Assembly: GCA_025462835.1 (NCBI GenBank)
Contig: JAOAPH010000124.1
Coordinates: 1 to 34,721, forward strand
Direction of reading: 5' to 3'
Origin: Candidatus Angelobacter sp.
GTDB lineage: Bacteria > Acidobacteriota > Terriglobia > Terriglobales > Acidobacteriaceae
Length of the DNA stretch: 34,721 bases
In this document: piece after piece, positions 1 through 7,046 of the stretch
How the letters are laid out: each line of letters starts with the position of its first letter
How positions within the stretch are numbered: the stretch's first letter is position 1
Notes under the pieces: generated by a model
Databases searched by the model: none
What the model was told of the DNA's origin: nothing
The model's input: only the letters and a program-made list of their open reading frames with translations
Made by a program: the position numbers and the translations under genes

Positions 1-1196
1 CCGAACATCGAAAGGGTATTGATGGAGAAGCCGAACAGCGGGAAAAGAATAAAGGTGCCCACCAGCGAGACTGGCACGGCAAGCATCGGGATCAGGGTAG
101 CGCGCCAGTCTTGCAGAAAGAGGTAGACCACAAGGAGCACCAGCACGATGGCGATCAAAAGCGTGACAATAATCTCCCTCATGCCTTCTGTCACGGCGGC
201 CGTCTGGTCAAGCGCTACGGCGTAATCCATGTCTTGCGGGAATGTATGCTTCATCTCAGCCATCAGCTTTCGGACGCCTGCGGCCGTTTGCACCGCATTG
301 GAACCGGGCAACTGGTAGACGGCGAGTAATGCGGAGGGTTGGCCATTCAAGCGCGCGACAATGCTGTAATCCTTTGTGCCCAGCTCGACTCGGGCGACGT
401 CTTTCACCCGCACTATGCCGCCATCCGGAGCTTCACGGACGACGACGTTTTCAAATTCTTCTGGCGACGTCAGACGGCCTTGGGCGAGAACCGAATATGT
501 GAATTGCTGGTTCGCGGGGGCGGGTTCGCCGCCCAGTTGCCCAGCAGGATTCACCTTATTCTGCGCCTGAATCGCATTGACGATCTCTGTGACGGTGATG
601 CCAAATTTCGCCAATTGGTCAGGCTTTACCCACAATCTCATGGCATAGTCACCCGCGCCGAAGACCGTCGTCTGGCCGATACCGTACAAGCGCGCGACGG
701 GATCATTGAGGTTGATGGTGGCATAGTTGGCCAGGAACTTTTCGTCGTGAGTTCCGTGCGGCGAATATAGGGCGACCAGCATGAGCGGCGCTGACGCTGA
801 CTTTTTGATGGTGACCCCATAGTTGTTCACTTCGGGTGGAAGCTGACTGGCGGCCAGCTGCTCGCGTGATTGGGTGAGAATCAGGTCTACGTTGGGGTCC
901 GTTTTGAGATCAAAGTTAGCGCTTATGGTTGTCTGCGAATTGCCCGTGGCGTTTAACGAATACATGTAGTCCATGTTGTCCACGCCGTTGAGCTGTTGCT
1001 CGATCGGCGTGGCCACGGCTTGCTCTAGGGTCTTCGCATCCGCACCCACGAAAGTCGCCGTCAATCTGACCTCTGGCGGAACGATGTTAGGAAACTGCGC
1101 CACGGGCAGGGTCGTGATGGTGACCGCGCCCACGATCACCATAAGGATGGAGATCACCATTGCCACGATCGGACGGTTGATGAAGAACTTGGACAT
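1..1196 (-). CDS. RND efflux pump permease, HAE1 family (partial, C-terminal part outside window)
   Basis: This is an inner-membrane proton-driven drug or hydrophobe exporter of the AcrB/MexB type. About 398 N-terminal residues are visible, opening MSKFFINRPIVAMVI, the typical first membrane helix. They continue into the periplasmic porter region with TLPVAQFP, TPIEQQ, GVDNM and YSPHGT, and into the second helix region (VVYLFLQDWRATLIPMLAVPVSL). The proton-relay Asp pair expected near residue 405 lies just beyond the left edge. The ATG at 1196 follows the stop of the upstream adaptor gene by three bases, so the two are cotranscribed and probably translationally coupled. It is a clear paralogue of the complete pump at 27567-30788. 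Whether an outer-membrane factor follows it cannot be seen. Substrate is unknown. Confidence 0.95.
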   Translation of the reverse strand, partial: MSKFFINRPIVAMVISILMVIVGAVTITTLPVAQFPNIVPPEVRLTATFVGADAKTLEQAVATPIEQQLNGVDNMDYMYSLNATGNSQTTISANFDLKTDPNVDLILTQSREQLAASQLPPEVNNYGVTIKKSASAPLMLVALYSPHGTHDEKFLANYATINLNDPVARLYGIGQTTVFGAGDYAMRLWVKPDQLAKFGITVTEIVNAIQAQNKVNPAGQLGGEPAPANQQFTYSVLAQGRLTSPEEFENVVVREAPDGGIVRVKDVARVELGTKDYSIVARLNGQPSALLAVYQLPGSNAVQTAAGVRKLMAEMKHTFPQDMDYAVALDQTAAVTEGMREIIVTLLIAIVLVLLVVYLFLQDWRATLIPMLAVPVSLVGTFILFPLFGFSINTLSMF

Positions 1197-1199
1197 GGT

Positions 1200-2369
1200 T
1201 TAGTTTCCTTCCGCGGAAAGGTGGACGGGCTTGGGCGTAACGGCGGTTCCTTCCTTGAGTTGTTGCACTCCGTCGACTGCAACTAGCTCGCCCGGCTTGA
1301 GGCCCTCGTTAATCACCCACATGGTCCCGACCGTTTCGCCGGGCTTCACAGTGCGCATACTAACTTTGTGATCGCTGCCGACAACCGCCACCTGATAGCT
1401 TCCCTGCGACTGCGCAACGGCGCTCTGAGGTAGCAGCAATGCGCCTTTTTTCATATTGGTTTCGACGCGCACGCGTCCATACTGGCCGGGACGCAGAAGA
1501 TTGCCGGGATTGGGAAACGCAGCAATGATGCGAATGGTGCCCGTGTTTGGATCCACTTGCCGGTCAGCCAGCAGGATTCTGCCTTTTTGAGGATAGCTAC
1601 TGCCGTCAGTCAAGATCAGTTCGAGCGAGTTTCCGAAAAAACCAATGGTGTGCTTGGTGGAAACGTCGCTGCTCATTTTTTGAGCGAGGAGATACGCCTG
1701 TTCGCTGATCGGAAAGGAGGCTTTGATGGGATCCACTTGCGAAACTGAAGTCAAAATAGCATTGGGCCCCACAAGGTTGCCCATCTGGACTTGTGCTATC
1801 CCCGCGATTCCATCCACCATCGAGGTGACTTTCGTAAACTCAAGGTTGAGTTCCGCCTGCTCGACAGCCGCCTTGCTCGATTCGACGGCCGCCTCGGCAC
1901 CGAGTTTGGCTTGAATCTCATTGTCCAATTGGCTCTTGGCGATGGCCCTGGCCTCTACAAGCGGCGTGTCGCGCTCAACATCAAGAGTGCTTTTGCCAAG
2001 TTGTGCCCGCGCCTGCGCAAGGTCGCCCTTAGCGCGATCGAGGGCCGCCTTAAAGGGCCTGGGATCTATTTCGAACAGGACCTCGCCTTTGCGGACGAGT
2101 GAACCTTCTCTGTAATTTTGTTTGATTATGTAGCCTGAAACCTGAGGCCGGATCTGGGCGTTCACGTAGCCGTCCAACGTCGATACCCATTCGCTGTACA
2201 CAGGAACATCCTGCTGGATGACCGAGGCAACTCTCACTTCGGGAACTGGCGGCGGCGCCTTAGCCTGGGTTCGTGCGCAACCGCTCATCGCCAAGCTGAG
2301 AACGGCAAGTAAGGCAACAAATACGAATAATAGAACTTTGGTCGAAACAAATCCTTTGAGCATTTGCAT
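1200..2369 (-). CDS. RND efflux periplasmic adaptor (membrane fusion protein), lipoprotein
   Basis: This is an AcrA/MexA-type adaptor that links the inner-membrane RND pump to an outer-membrane channel. The 389-residue protein has an N-terminal hydrophobic segment ending in MSGC (Cys31), a near-lipobox, so it is probably a lipoprotein. Next come the lipoyl half-motifs (ASVIQQDVPVYSEWVSTLDG, GSLVRKGEVLFEIDPRPF), a coiled-coil hairpin rich in Ala, Gln and Glu (about residues 110-180), and beta-barrel and membrane-proximal segments (VDPNTGTIRIIAAFPNPGNLLRPGQYGRVRV, PQSAVAQSQGSYQVAVV). The start at 2369 has a GGAG about 12 bases upstream; an alternative ATG lies two codons downstream. A consensus sigma-54 promoter sits at 2417-2432 and gives a predicted leader of about 36 bases. 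The gene runs directly into the pump gene. Confidence 0.95.
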   Translation of the reverse strand: MQMLKGFVSTKVLLFVFVALLAVLSLAMSGCARTQAKAPPPVPEVRVASVIQQDVPVYSEWVSTLDGYVNAQIRPQVSGYIIKQNYREGSLVRKGEVLFEIDPRPFKAALDRAKGDLAQARAQLGKSTLDVERDTPLVEARAIAKSQLDNEIQAKLGAEAAVESSKAAVEQAELNLEFTKVTSMVDGIAGIAQVQMGNLVGPNAILTSVSQVDPIKASFPISEQAYLLAQKMSSDVSTKHTIGFFGNSLELILTDGSSYPQKGRILLADRQVDPNTGTIRIIAAFPNPGNLLRPGQYGRVRVETNMKKGALLLPQSAVAQSQGSYQVAVVGSDHKVSMRTVKPGETVGTMWVINEGLKPGELVAVDGVQQLKEGTAVTPKPVHLSAEGN

Positions 2370-2416
2370 TTAGTAAGTACTCCGGCAGGGGTGATGGCAA
2401 GATTCCTCTCTGAAGG

Positions 2417-2432
2417 AGCAAGGCGCGTGCCA
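2417..2432 (-). promoter_or_regulatory. Sigma-54 (-24/-12) promoter of the RND efflux operon
   Basis: On the minus strand the sequence reads TGGCAC-GCGCC-TTGCT, an exact match to the sigma-54 consensus TGGCAC-N5-TTGCW. The predicted transcription start is near 2406, 37 bases before the adaptor ATG. The neighbouring sigma-54 activator gene and the upstream inverted repeat at 2512-2546 support its use. The match is seen directly; activity is inferred. Confidence 0.85.
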
Positions 2433-2511
2433 AAACCCACCGGAAATCAAGCTAGCGTAAGCGGTTGAAATGCAAGGACGATTCAAAAAATGAACAGCGT
2501 CGACACATGAC

Positions 2512-2546
2512 AACTGTTGAAGCTGTCGAAGTCAGCTTCAACAGTT
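2512..2546. promoter_or_regulatory. Candidate enhancer (upstream activator site) for the sigma-54 regulator, copy 1
   Basis: Perfect 14-base arms AACTGTTGAAGCTG and CAGCTTCAACAGTT are separated by 7 bases. The centre is about 123 bases upstream of the predicted start of the sigma-54 promoter at 2417-2432, a typical enhancer position. Bases 2524-2546 match 20 of 23 bases at 4539-4561, in the element upstream of the other sigma-54-like promoter. The stop codon of the small ORF 2538-2876 falls inside it, so a terminator role is an alternative; however, the nearest minus-strand T-run is about 20 bases past the stem. Confidence 0.6.
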
Positions 2547-2876
2547 TCGAAGGACACAACGAATCCGCGAAGACGATGTTGAGCGATCTTCCACTGCGCT
2601 CGATTGTGATCGTTGTGATTCACCGAGAGCAACGGTTGGCGGGTGAGGCGGAGCCACTTTTTTCTCGCTGGCGGTCGGAGTCCGCTTGCGATGACTCCTG
2701 CCTTCTTCATGGCTCTTGATGATGCGAGCGAGTCGTCGCGCTTTTTCAACAAAGCGTTTAGTGTCGGCGAAGATGGTTTCCGTTTGTTTCCTGAGGTCAC
2801 GTGACCTCTGTTGGATATCTCGTGATCTTTCAATTAGCGCTTTTCTGTGCAAGGTCATCAGTCGTTCGCCGGACAT
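2538..2876 (-). CDS. Small charged, probably coiled-coil protein (hypothetical)
   Basis: I do not recognise this 112-residue ORF. Its first 60 residues are strongly charged with heptad-like spacing (HRKALIERSRDIQQRSRDLR, then ADTKRFVEKARRLARII), as in a helical or coiled-coil protein. The last third is Ser/Arg/Pro rich and looks less protein-like. It lies 31 bases downstream of the Spy-like gene on the same strand, so it may be the last gene of that unit. No good ribosome binding site is visible; starts at 2876 or 2858 are possible. The stop codon sits inside the inverted repeat at 2512-2546. It overlaps a second minus-strand ORF (2483-2833) in another frame that looks less likely to be real. 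Confidence 0.4.
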   Translation of the reverse strand: MSGERLMTLHRKALIERSRDIQQRSRDLRKQTETIFADTKRFVEKARRLARIIKSHEEGRSHRKRTPTASEKKVAPPHPPTVALGESQRSQSSAVEDRSTSSSRIRCVLRNC

Positions 2877-2907
2877 GGAAGCGCCGATCAGTATCGACTT
2901 GTCTTCA

Positions 2908-3462
2908 CTACCATTCCGTAAAGGACGGGTGAATCAATCCGGCAGTCTCCTTCTTCATTCCGTCCATCTTTCGCCGTTGCTCAACCGTCAGGATTTCGTA
3001 GACCTTTGTCTGCAGGAGAGCGTTAGCGACGATAAGTGGCTCCAGGATGCGGGCCTGCTGCGCCGCGAGTTCGTGTATCTGGCGAACATCAAATCGTCCG
3101 TCGAGCGTGGCCGCTGTCATAGCTCGCCGATTCTTCGCAAGCCGCTCTACAAGCGGGCGCACCCGACTGCGTTCCTTTTCAATCTGCATCTGGATGCCGG
3201 CGATCTGCGCTGGCGTCAGCTCTAGGTATTTCACGATCTCCTGCGGCACGTCAGGTGAAGAATCTGGCGGAGTCACAACCAATGTGTCGTCCGAGCTCTG
3301 CGCCGCAGACCCCTGTTCCGCCTCTTTCTGTATCCAATCGTCGCAGCGGGAGCCGAAGGTGCGTGTCTGAGCGTCTGCCTTCACAGCGAATATAGCCACG
3401 ACACAGAGCGTGATGCCTACTACTACCACCTTGATCAAGAAGTTGACTGTGCTCTTCTTCAT
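2908..3462 (-). CDS. Spy/CpxP-like periplasmic LTXXQ protein
   Basis: This is probably a periplasmic helical protein of the Spy/CpxP type, a family of chaperones and stress or metal sensors. The 184-residue product has a signal peptide (residues 1-31, hydrophobic core VVVVGITLCVVAIFAV, likely cut after KADA). It carries two LTxxQ-type motifs, LTPAQ near residue 82 and LTVEQ near residue 157. Between them is a long amphipathic helical region rich in Arg, Glu and Gln, the family hallmark. The start is well supported by AGGAGG five bases before the ATG. It follows the sigma-like gene by 53 bases on the same strand. Next to an RND efflux operon and a sigma-54 activator, a role in envelope-stress response is a reasonable inference. 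Confidence 0.75.
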   Translation of the reverse strand: MKKSTVNFLIKVVVVGITLCVVAIFAVKADAQTRTFGSRCDDWIQKEAEQGSAAQSSDDTLVVTPPDSSPDVPQEIVKYLELTPAQIAGIQMQIEKERSRVRPLVERLAKNRRAMTAATLDGRFDVRQIHELAAQQARILEPLIVANALLQTKVYEILTVEQRRKMDGMKKETAGLIHPSFTEW

Positions 3463-3515
3463 AGAATCCTCCTAGGAAGTTGATGACACTGCCCACCGAG
3501 TACCTCGACTCAAAT

Positions 3516-4088
3516 TCATGCACGACCGGCGTCGATTGATAATTCCTCAATGGGGCTGGGCGTGAAGTTATCGACATTGCTTGATGACTCTGCGATCTGC
3601 TGAAGCGCTCGCGTCCGTGCGTCCCGAATTTCCCGTGGCGCGCAGGCCAGGAGAACTGCGCAGTCCAGATCGGGATATCGTTCGAGAACAGACATCACGA
3701 AGGTGAACCGCTCAAAATCTGCAAGTTCAAGGACACTCGCGATTGCGGGGTTTTTGTCGCGTACAGTCGTGAGTTCGCTATCGAGTTCGAGTGGAGCCGC
3801 AAGTTCATTTCCGCTGGTGGGACGCGGTGCGATCATGCGAATCGCATTCTCAACGATCATGCGCCTGGCCCAAGAGGAGGCCCATTGCTTGAATACTGGG
3901 GCCCCGTTCATAGAAGCCTGAGCGCCCGCAACGAAGCACTGCTCTGCCTTATGGTGACTTCTGGTCAGAACAAAAGAGAGCTGATAAAGACTGCTCATCT
4001 CTTCTGTGAATAGCGTGGCAAAATCGCAACTGGTTGCGTACTTTTCTGGTTTGTCGGTCGCGATCCGATTTGTGCATGGTAGGTTCAT
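3516..4088 (-). CDS. Degenerate ECF sigma-factor-like protein
   Basis: This 190-residue protein resembles an RNA polymerase sigma-70/ECF family member in layout. An N-terminal helical segment like region 2 (FATLFTEEMSSLYQLSFVLT, residues about 23-42) is followed by a linker. The C-terminal segment resembles region 4 (FVMSVLERYPDLDCAVLLAC, then REIRDARTRALQQI). The recognition part looks degenerate: the helix-turn-helix that should bind the -35 element is short and lacks the usual Ser/Gln-rich positions. It may therefore act as a regulator or partner rather than a classical sigma factor. Its ATG overlaps the stop of the upstream STAS gene (ATGA), so the two are translationally coupled. Assignment rests on recognisable sequence style, not a strict motif. 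Confidence 0.55.
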   Translation of the reverse strand: MNLPCTNRIATDKPEKYATSCDFATLFTEEMSSLYQLSFVLTRSHHKAEQCFVAGAQASMNGAPVFKQWASSWARRMIVENAIRMIAPRPTSGNELAAPLELDSELTTVRDKNPAIASVLELADFERFTFVMSVLERYPDLDCAVLLACAPREIRDARTRALQQIAESSSNVDNFTPSPIEELSIDAGRA

Positions 4089-4426
4089 TGTTTCCCTTTC
4101 TCCTCTCCCACGTTCGGGAGCGCCGGTTCGCCAAGCTCACTTGCATTCTTTTTGCCTCGCCGCGCGAGCTGCTGAACTACGTGCTTCGTGAGCACACCAC
4201 GGCAGCGGAATGTTGCCCCTTCGTCCATCATCTCCAGAAGCGTGTTCTCCGCCTCCTGACTGACGGTTATTACGTTCCCCATGTCAATGACCAACTCGCG
4301 GCCGTTGAGTTCCGCTTTGACCCTCTTCCACACCGACCTTAGCTCCGCGACCCAGGGCGCAATGAGTTTGCCTTCGATAATCAGTCGGCGCTGGGTGCGA
4401 GTATCGGTCAAAGAGATCTTCAACAT
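4085..4426 (-). CDS. STAS-domain-like protein (anti-anti-sigma type)
   Basis: This 113-residue protein has the alternating strand-helix pattern of a STAS domain. MLKISLTDTRTQRRLIIEGK matches the first strands, ELNGRELVIDMGNVITVSQEA the central strand and the position of the phospho-acceptor loop, and LLEMMDEGATFRCRGVLTKHV the following helix and strand. STAS proteins usually bind regulatory partners such as anti-sigma factors. A longer ORF reaches 4492, but a sigma-54-like promoter at 4455-4470 predicts transcription from about 4444, which leaves the ATG at 4426 as the first usable start. GGGA lies about ten bases before it. Its end overlaps the start of the sigma-like gene by four bases, so the pair probably works together. 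Confidence 0.65.
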   Translation of the reverse strand: MLKISLTDTRTQRRLIIEGKLIAPWVAELRSVWKRVKAELNGRELVIDMGNVITVSQEAENTLLEMMDEGATFRCRGVLTKHVVQQLARRGKKNASELGEPALPNVGEEKGKQ

Positions 4427-4454
4427 TATGGTTTTCCCGTTCGACATGAGGAAA

Positions 4455-4470
4455 GGCAATACGCATGCCA
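4455..4470 (-). promoter_or_regulatory. Candidate sigma-54 promoter of the STAS/sigma-like/Spy unit
   Basis: The minus strand reads TGGCAT-GCGTA-TTGCC. The invariant GG and GC doublets and their spacing are kept, with two departures from TGGCAC-N5-TTGCW. The predicted start is near 4444, 18 bases before the STAS ATG at 4426. A candidate enhancer related to the one at 2512-2546 is centred about 114 bases upstream. Confidence 0.6.
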
Positions 4471-4539
4471 AAGCGCAGCAGCTGCAAATCACTCAAACTC
4501 AAGGCATGGAGCAAGAACTGGAGACTGCGGTGTCAAGAG

Positions 4540-4576
4540 TGTCGAAGTCAATCTCAACAGTTGAGGTCATTCGACA
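4540..4576. promoter_or_regulatory. Candidate enhancer (upstream activator site) for the sigma-54 regulator, copy 2
   Basis: This is a nested inverted repeat. The outer arms are TGTCGAA (4540-4546) and TTCGACA (4570-4576); the inner palindrome CTCAAC-A-GTTGAG is at 4553-4565. It shares TGTCGAAGTCA, three divergent bases, then TCAACAGTT with the copy near 2524-2546. Its position relative to a sigma-54-like promoter is nearly the same as for copy 1 (about one helical turn different). Binding by the regulator encoded at 4878-7046 is inferred. Confidence 0.6.
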
Positions 4577-4706
4577 GAGCGCGATTGGGGCGGGATGAAT
4601 TGATAAGGACTAGGTTCGCGTCGTACTGGAGGCAGAGTTGCACGCAGTCCCGATGTTAGAGACCGCCGGAATGGCGGATGGCGATGAATTCTTAGAAGGT
4701 GGTGTT

Positions 4707-4773
4707 CTGAGAGGGACAGCCTGCACTCGTGCACCCTAGGGGAATGTGAGATGCTAGTACAGGTCCCTCTCAG
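4707..4773. repeat. Long inverted repeat / structured element of unknown role
   Basis: Arms CTGAGAGGGAC (4707-4717) and GTCCCTCTCAG (4763-4773) are perfect complements. Skipping a 3-base bulge, CTGCAC can extend the stem against GTACAG with one G-U pair. Inside lies a smaller palindrome, TGCAC-TC-GTGCA. There is no T-run on either side, so it is not an ordinary terminator. It lies in the 300-base gap between the end of the regulator gene (4878) and the enhancer at 4540-4576; I see no gene in that gap. It could be a small RNA, a processing site or a MITE-like remnant. Confidence 0.5.
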
Positions 4774-4877
4774 GATTGACACATCCGCGTTTCGGCGTGT
4801 GTCACGTTTGTCGTATGCACTTGGCATGCCGTTGGTCTTCAGTCTGTGCCCAAGGCGATTCGTTGCAGATCGACGGG

Positions 4878-7046
4878 TCAGAAAAACTGCTTTGGGCTGA
4901 TGCCGAACTTTTTGATTCGAGACAGCAGCGTCGTGCGATTAATGCCCATGCGCGCTGCAGCACCGTCAGCGCCACCGACGCGACCTTTGGTTTCCTGCAG
5001 GACACGCATGATCTCCTGTCGATGCTTGTCGTCGTAATCTTCGTTGACACTTTTCACCGCGCCCTTATTCAAGGCGCTGATCGTCTCCTTTACAATCCGC
5101 GCGACATCCTGACCGTGCGGGCCATCGCCGCTTTCTGACGAAGATACTCTCGATTTGTTCAATTCTGCGACCGGTACCTCCAGCGACCTGCCTCGAGTAA
5201 GGATCACGGCGCGCTCAATGAAGTTCTCCAACTCCCGGATGTTGCCCGGCCACTCCCAATTGGTGAGCGTCTTCATTGCGGCAGCGGGAATAGTCTCAAT
5301 CTGTTTTTGCATTTGTCGCGCGAACTTCTCGACGAAGTAACGCACAAGCAAGGGGATGTCTTCCCTTCGCTCACGCAATGGAGGAATACGAATCGGGAAT
5401 ACGTTCAGGCGGTAGTACAGATCGCTGCGAAATTCGCGTTCCGCGATCATTTTTTCCAGGTCACGGTTGGTGGCTGCGATCAAGCGCACATTCACCTTCC
5501 TGGTGTGGGTGCTGCCCAGGCGCTCGAATTCGCGTTCCTGCAAAGCACGCAAAAGCTTGGGCTGGATTTCAGTTGGAATATCGCCGACTTCATCCAGGAA
5601 CAACGTGCCCTGATCAGCGAGCTCCAGCCGCCCGACTTTCTGGATAATGGCGCCGGTAAAAGCACCTTTTTCATGTCCAAACAATTCGCTTTCGAGCAGC
5701 CCAGTTGGAATCGCCGCACAGTTGAGTTTGACGAATGTCCGCTGCTTGCGCCGGCTGTGATCGTGAATAGCGCGCGCAATCAGTTCCTTCCCCGTACCGG
5801 TATCGCCCAACAGCAGCACGGTCGAATCGCTCGATGCAACCGTTTCTATCATTTCAAGAACGTGTTTTAAGGGTGGACTGGTCCCAATGATCTGCTCAAA
5901 GTTCATGTCGCTGCGAATCTCTTCTTCGAGATATAGTTTTTCTTGAGCGAGTTTGTCTTTGAGTTCGGAGATCTCGCGGTAAGCGAGCGCATTTTCAATT
6001 GCGATGGCGACTTGCCCCGCTGCCACAGCGAGAAACTCAGCGTCATCTTCGCTGAAGGCGTTTTCCTCCCGCCGGCCGAGACCCAATATCCCAAGAGCAC
6101 GTCCCCGGTTAACCAGCGGAATGTAACAGAGGGATTTCAGTCCTTCGCCGACAAGAATCGCATATTCCTCAGGACTAACGTCAGCAGCTTCGACGCGGTT
6201 CAATATGACTGGCTTGAGTGTCTCAAAAGCTCTTGCGCTAGGTCCCTCGTCAAGCGAACCGCCCGCTTTCTCCTGGACGGAACCCTTTCTCTCTGGGAAA
6301 TCGACGGCATAAAGCCGAAACTTGCCGCTTTCGGAATCGGGCAAGCTCACCCCTACAGCGTCGCAATGCATGACCTCCCGAACGCTCGCCGAGATTGCCC
6401 GCAACACTTCGCTCAAGTCGAGATTGGAGGTGATCCTGTTCGCCAAATCCAGAAGCAGCTTGAGACGGTCATTTTGGCGTTCCATTTCCTCTTGTGCGCC
6501 ACGAGACTTTCTCAGGTTAAGCGCGTCATCAATGGCGAGGGCAACACCACGCGCAAGTAGCTGCAAGAAGCTGATGTCTTCTGAAGAATAGACATTACGA
6601 GCCTGACTCGAGATTCCTAGCGTGCCTAACCGTCGGTGCGCTGTGGTCAATGGTACGCGAATCGCCGAACCGAGCTTTACGCCTCTTCTCTCCAACAGAT
6701 GCTTCAAACGGGGGAACCTTGCGTCCGAGTTCCAATCAGCGATGTACAGCGGCTCTTGCGTTTGATACACATGCCAACCCGCTGTCTCCTCGATCGGCAC
6801 ATCGGGGTAAGCCGGCCAGGGCGCAAATTGCCCGTTGCCCATTACGTGCCATTCGAGTTCGTTGGAATTCTCTTTGAAGACAAGCACATCGAGATAGTCG
6901 AAACTGATGAGTTCGCGCAATTGGTCAGCGAGAACTCGTGTCAGCTCCTCCGGTTCGCGACATGTAGAGAGTGCCTCAGAGATGCGAAGCAGCGCGTCAT
7001 AGCGTTGTGCATCAGTTCGCGATACGGGCTGCAGTTCCGTGCTCAT
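4878..7046 (-). CDS. Sigma-54-dependent transcriptional activator, GAF-GAF-AAA+-Fis (FhlA-like layout)
   Basis: This is an enhancer-binding protein that remodels sigma-54 RNA polymerase by ATP hydrolysis. Counting from the GTG at 7061, two GAF sensor domains span about residues 25-180 and 205-358. A short helical linker (360-385) precedes the AAA+ domain (about 388-625). The latter has Walker A GDTGTGKE (419-426), the sigma-54 contact loop GAFTGA (466-471), Walker B GTLFLDE (485-491) and a conserved Arg region (RSDLYYRLNVFPIRIPPLRE). A Fis-type helix-turn-helix is at about 690-722 (GRVGGADGAAARMGINRTTLLSRIKKFG). There is no receiver domain, so small-molecule sensing by the GAF domains is likely. 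I prefer the ATG at 7046 because GAGG abuts the GTG at 7061. The FhlA-like layout and the divergent formate dehydrogenase suggest formate as a possible signal. However, the recognisable sigma-54 promoters lie downstream, before the STAS and efflux units. Confidence 0.93.
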   Translation of the reverse strand: MSTELQPVSRTDAQRYDALLRISEALSTCREPEELTRVLADQLRELISFDYLDVLVFKENSNELEWHVMGNGQFAPWPAYPDVPIEETAGWHVYQTQEPLYIADWNSDARFPRLKHLLERRGVKLGSAIRVPLTTAHRRLGTLGISSQARNVYSSEDISFLQLLARGVALAIDDALNLRKSRGAQEEMERQNDRLKLLLDLANRITSNLDLSEVLRAISASVREVMHCDAVGVSLPDSESGKFRLYAVDFPERKGSVQEKAGGSLDEGPSARAFETLKPVILNRVEAADVSPEEYAILVGEGLKSLCYIPLVNRGRALGILGLGRREENAFSEDDAEFLAVAAGQVAIAIENALAYREISELKDKLAQEKLYLEEEIRSDMNFEQIIGTSPPLKHVLEMIETVASSDSTVLLLGDTGTGKELIARAIHDHSRRKQRTFVKLNCAAIPTGLLESELFGHEKGAFTGAIIQKVGRLELADQGTLFLDEVGDIPTEIQPKLLRALQEREFERLGSTHTRKVNVRLIAATNRDLEKMIAEREFRSDLYYRLNVFPIRIPPLRERREDIPLLVRYFVEKFARQMQKQIETIPAAAMKTLTNWEWPGNIRELENFIERAVILTRGRSLEVPVAELNKSRVSSSESGDGPHGQDVARIVKETISALNKGAVKSVNEDYDDKHRQEIMRVLQETKGRVGGADGAAARMGINRTTLLSRIKKFGISPKQFF

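Noticed and set aside
2483..2833. A 116-codon minus-strand ORF overlapping the small coiled-coil ORF
   Set aside because: Composition is irregular and it has no ribosome binding site; the other frame has a more protein-like helical pattern.
5307..5870. A 187-codon plus-strand ORF antisense to the sigma-54 activator
   Set aside because: It mirrors the AAA+ domain, which is clearly coding on the minus strand, and has no ribosome binding site or family resemblance.
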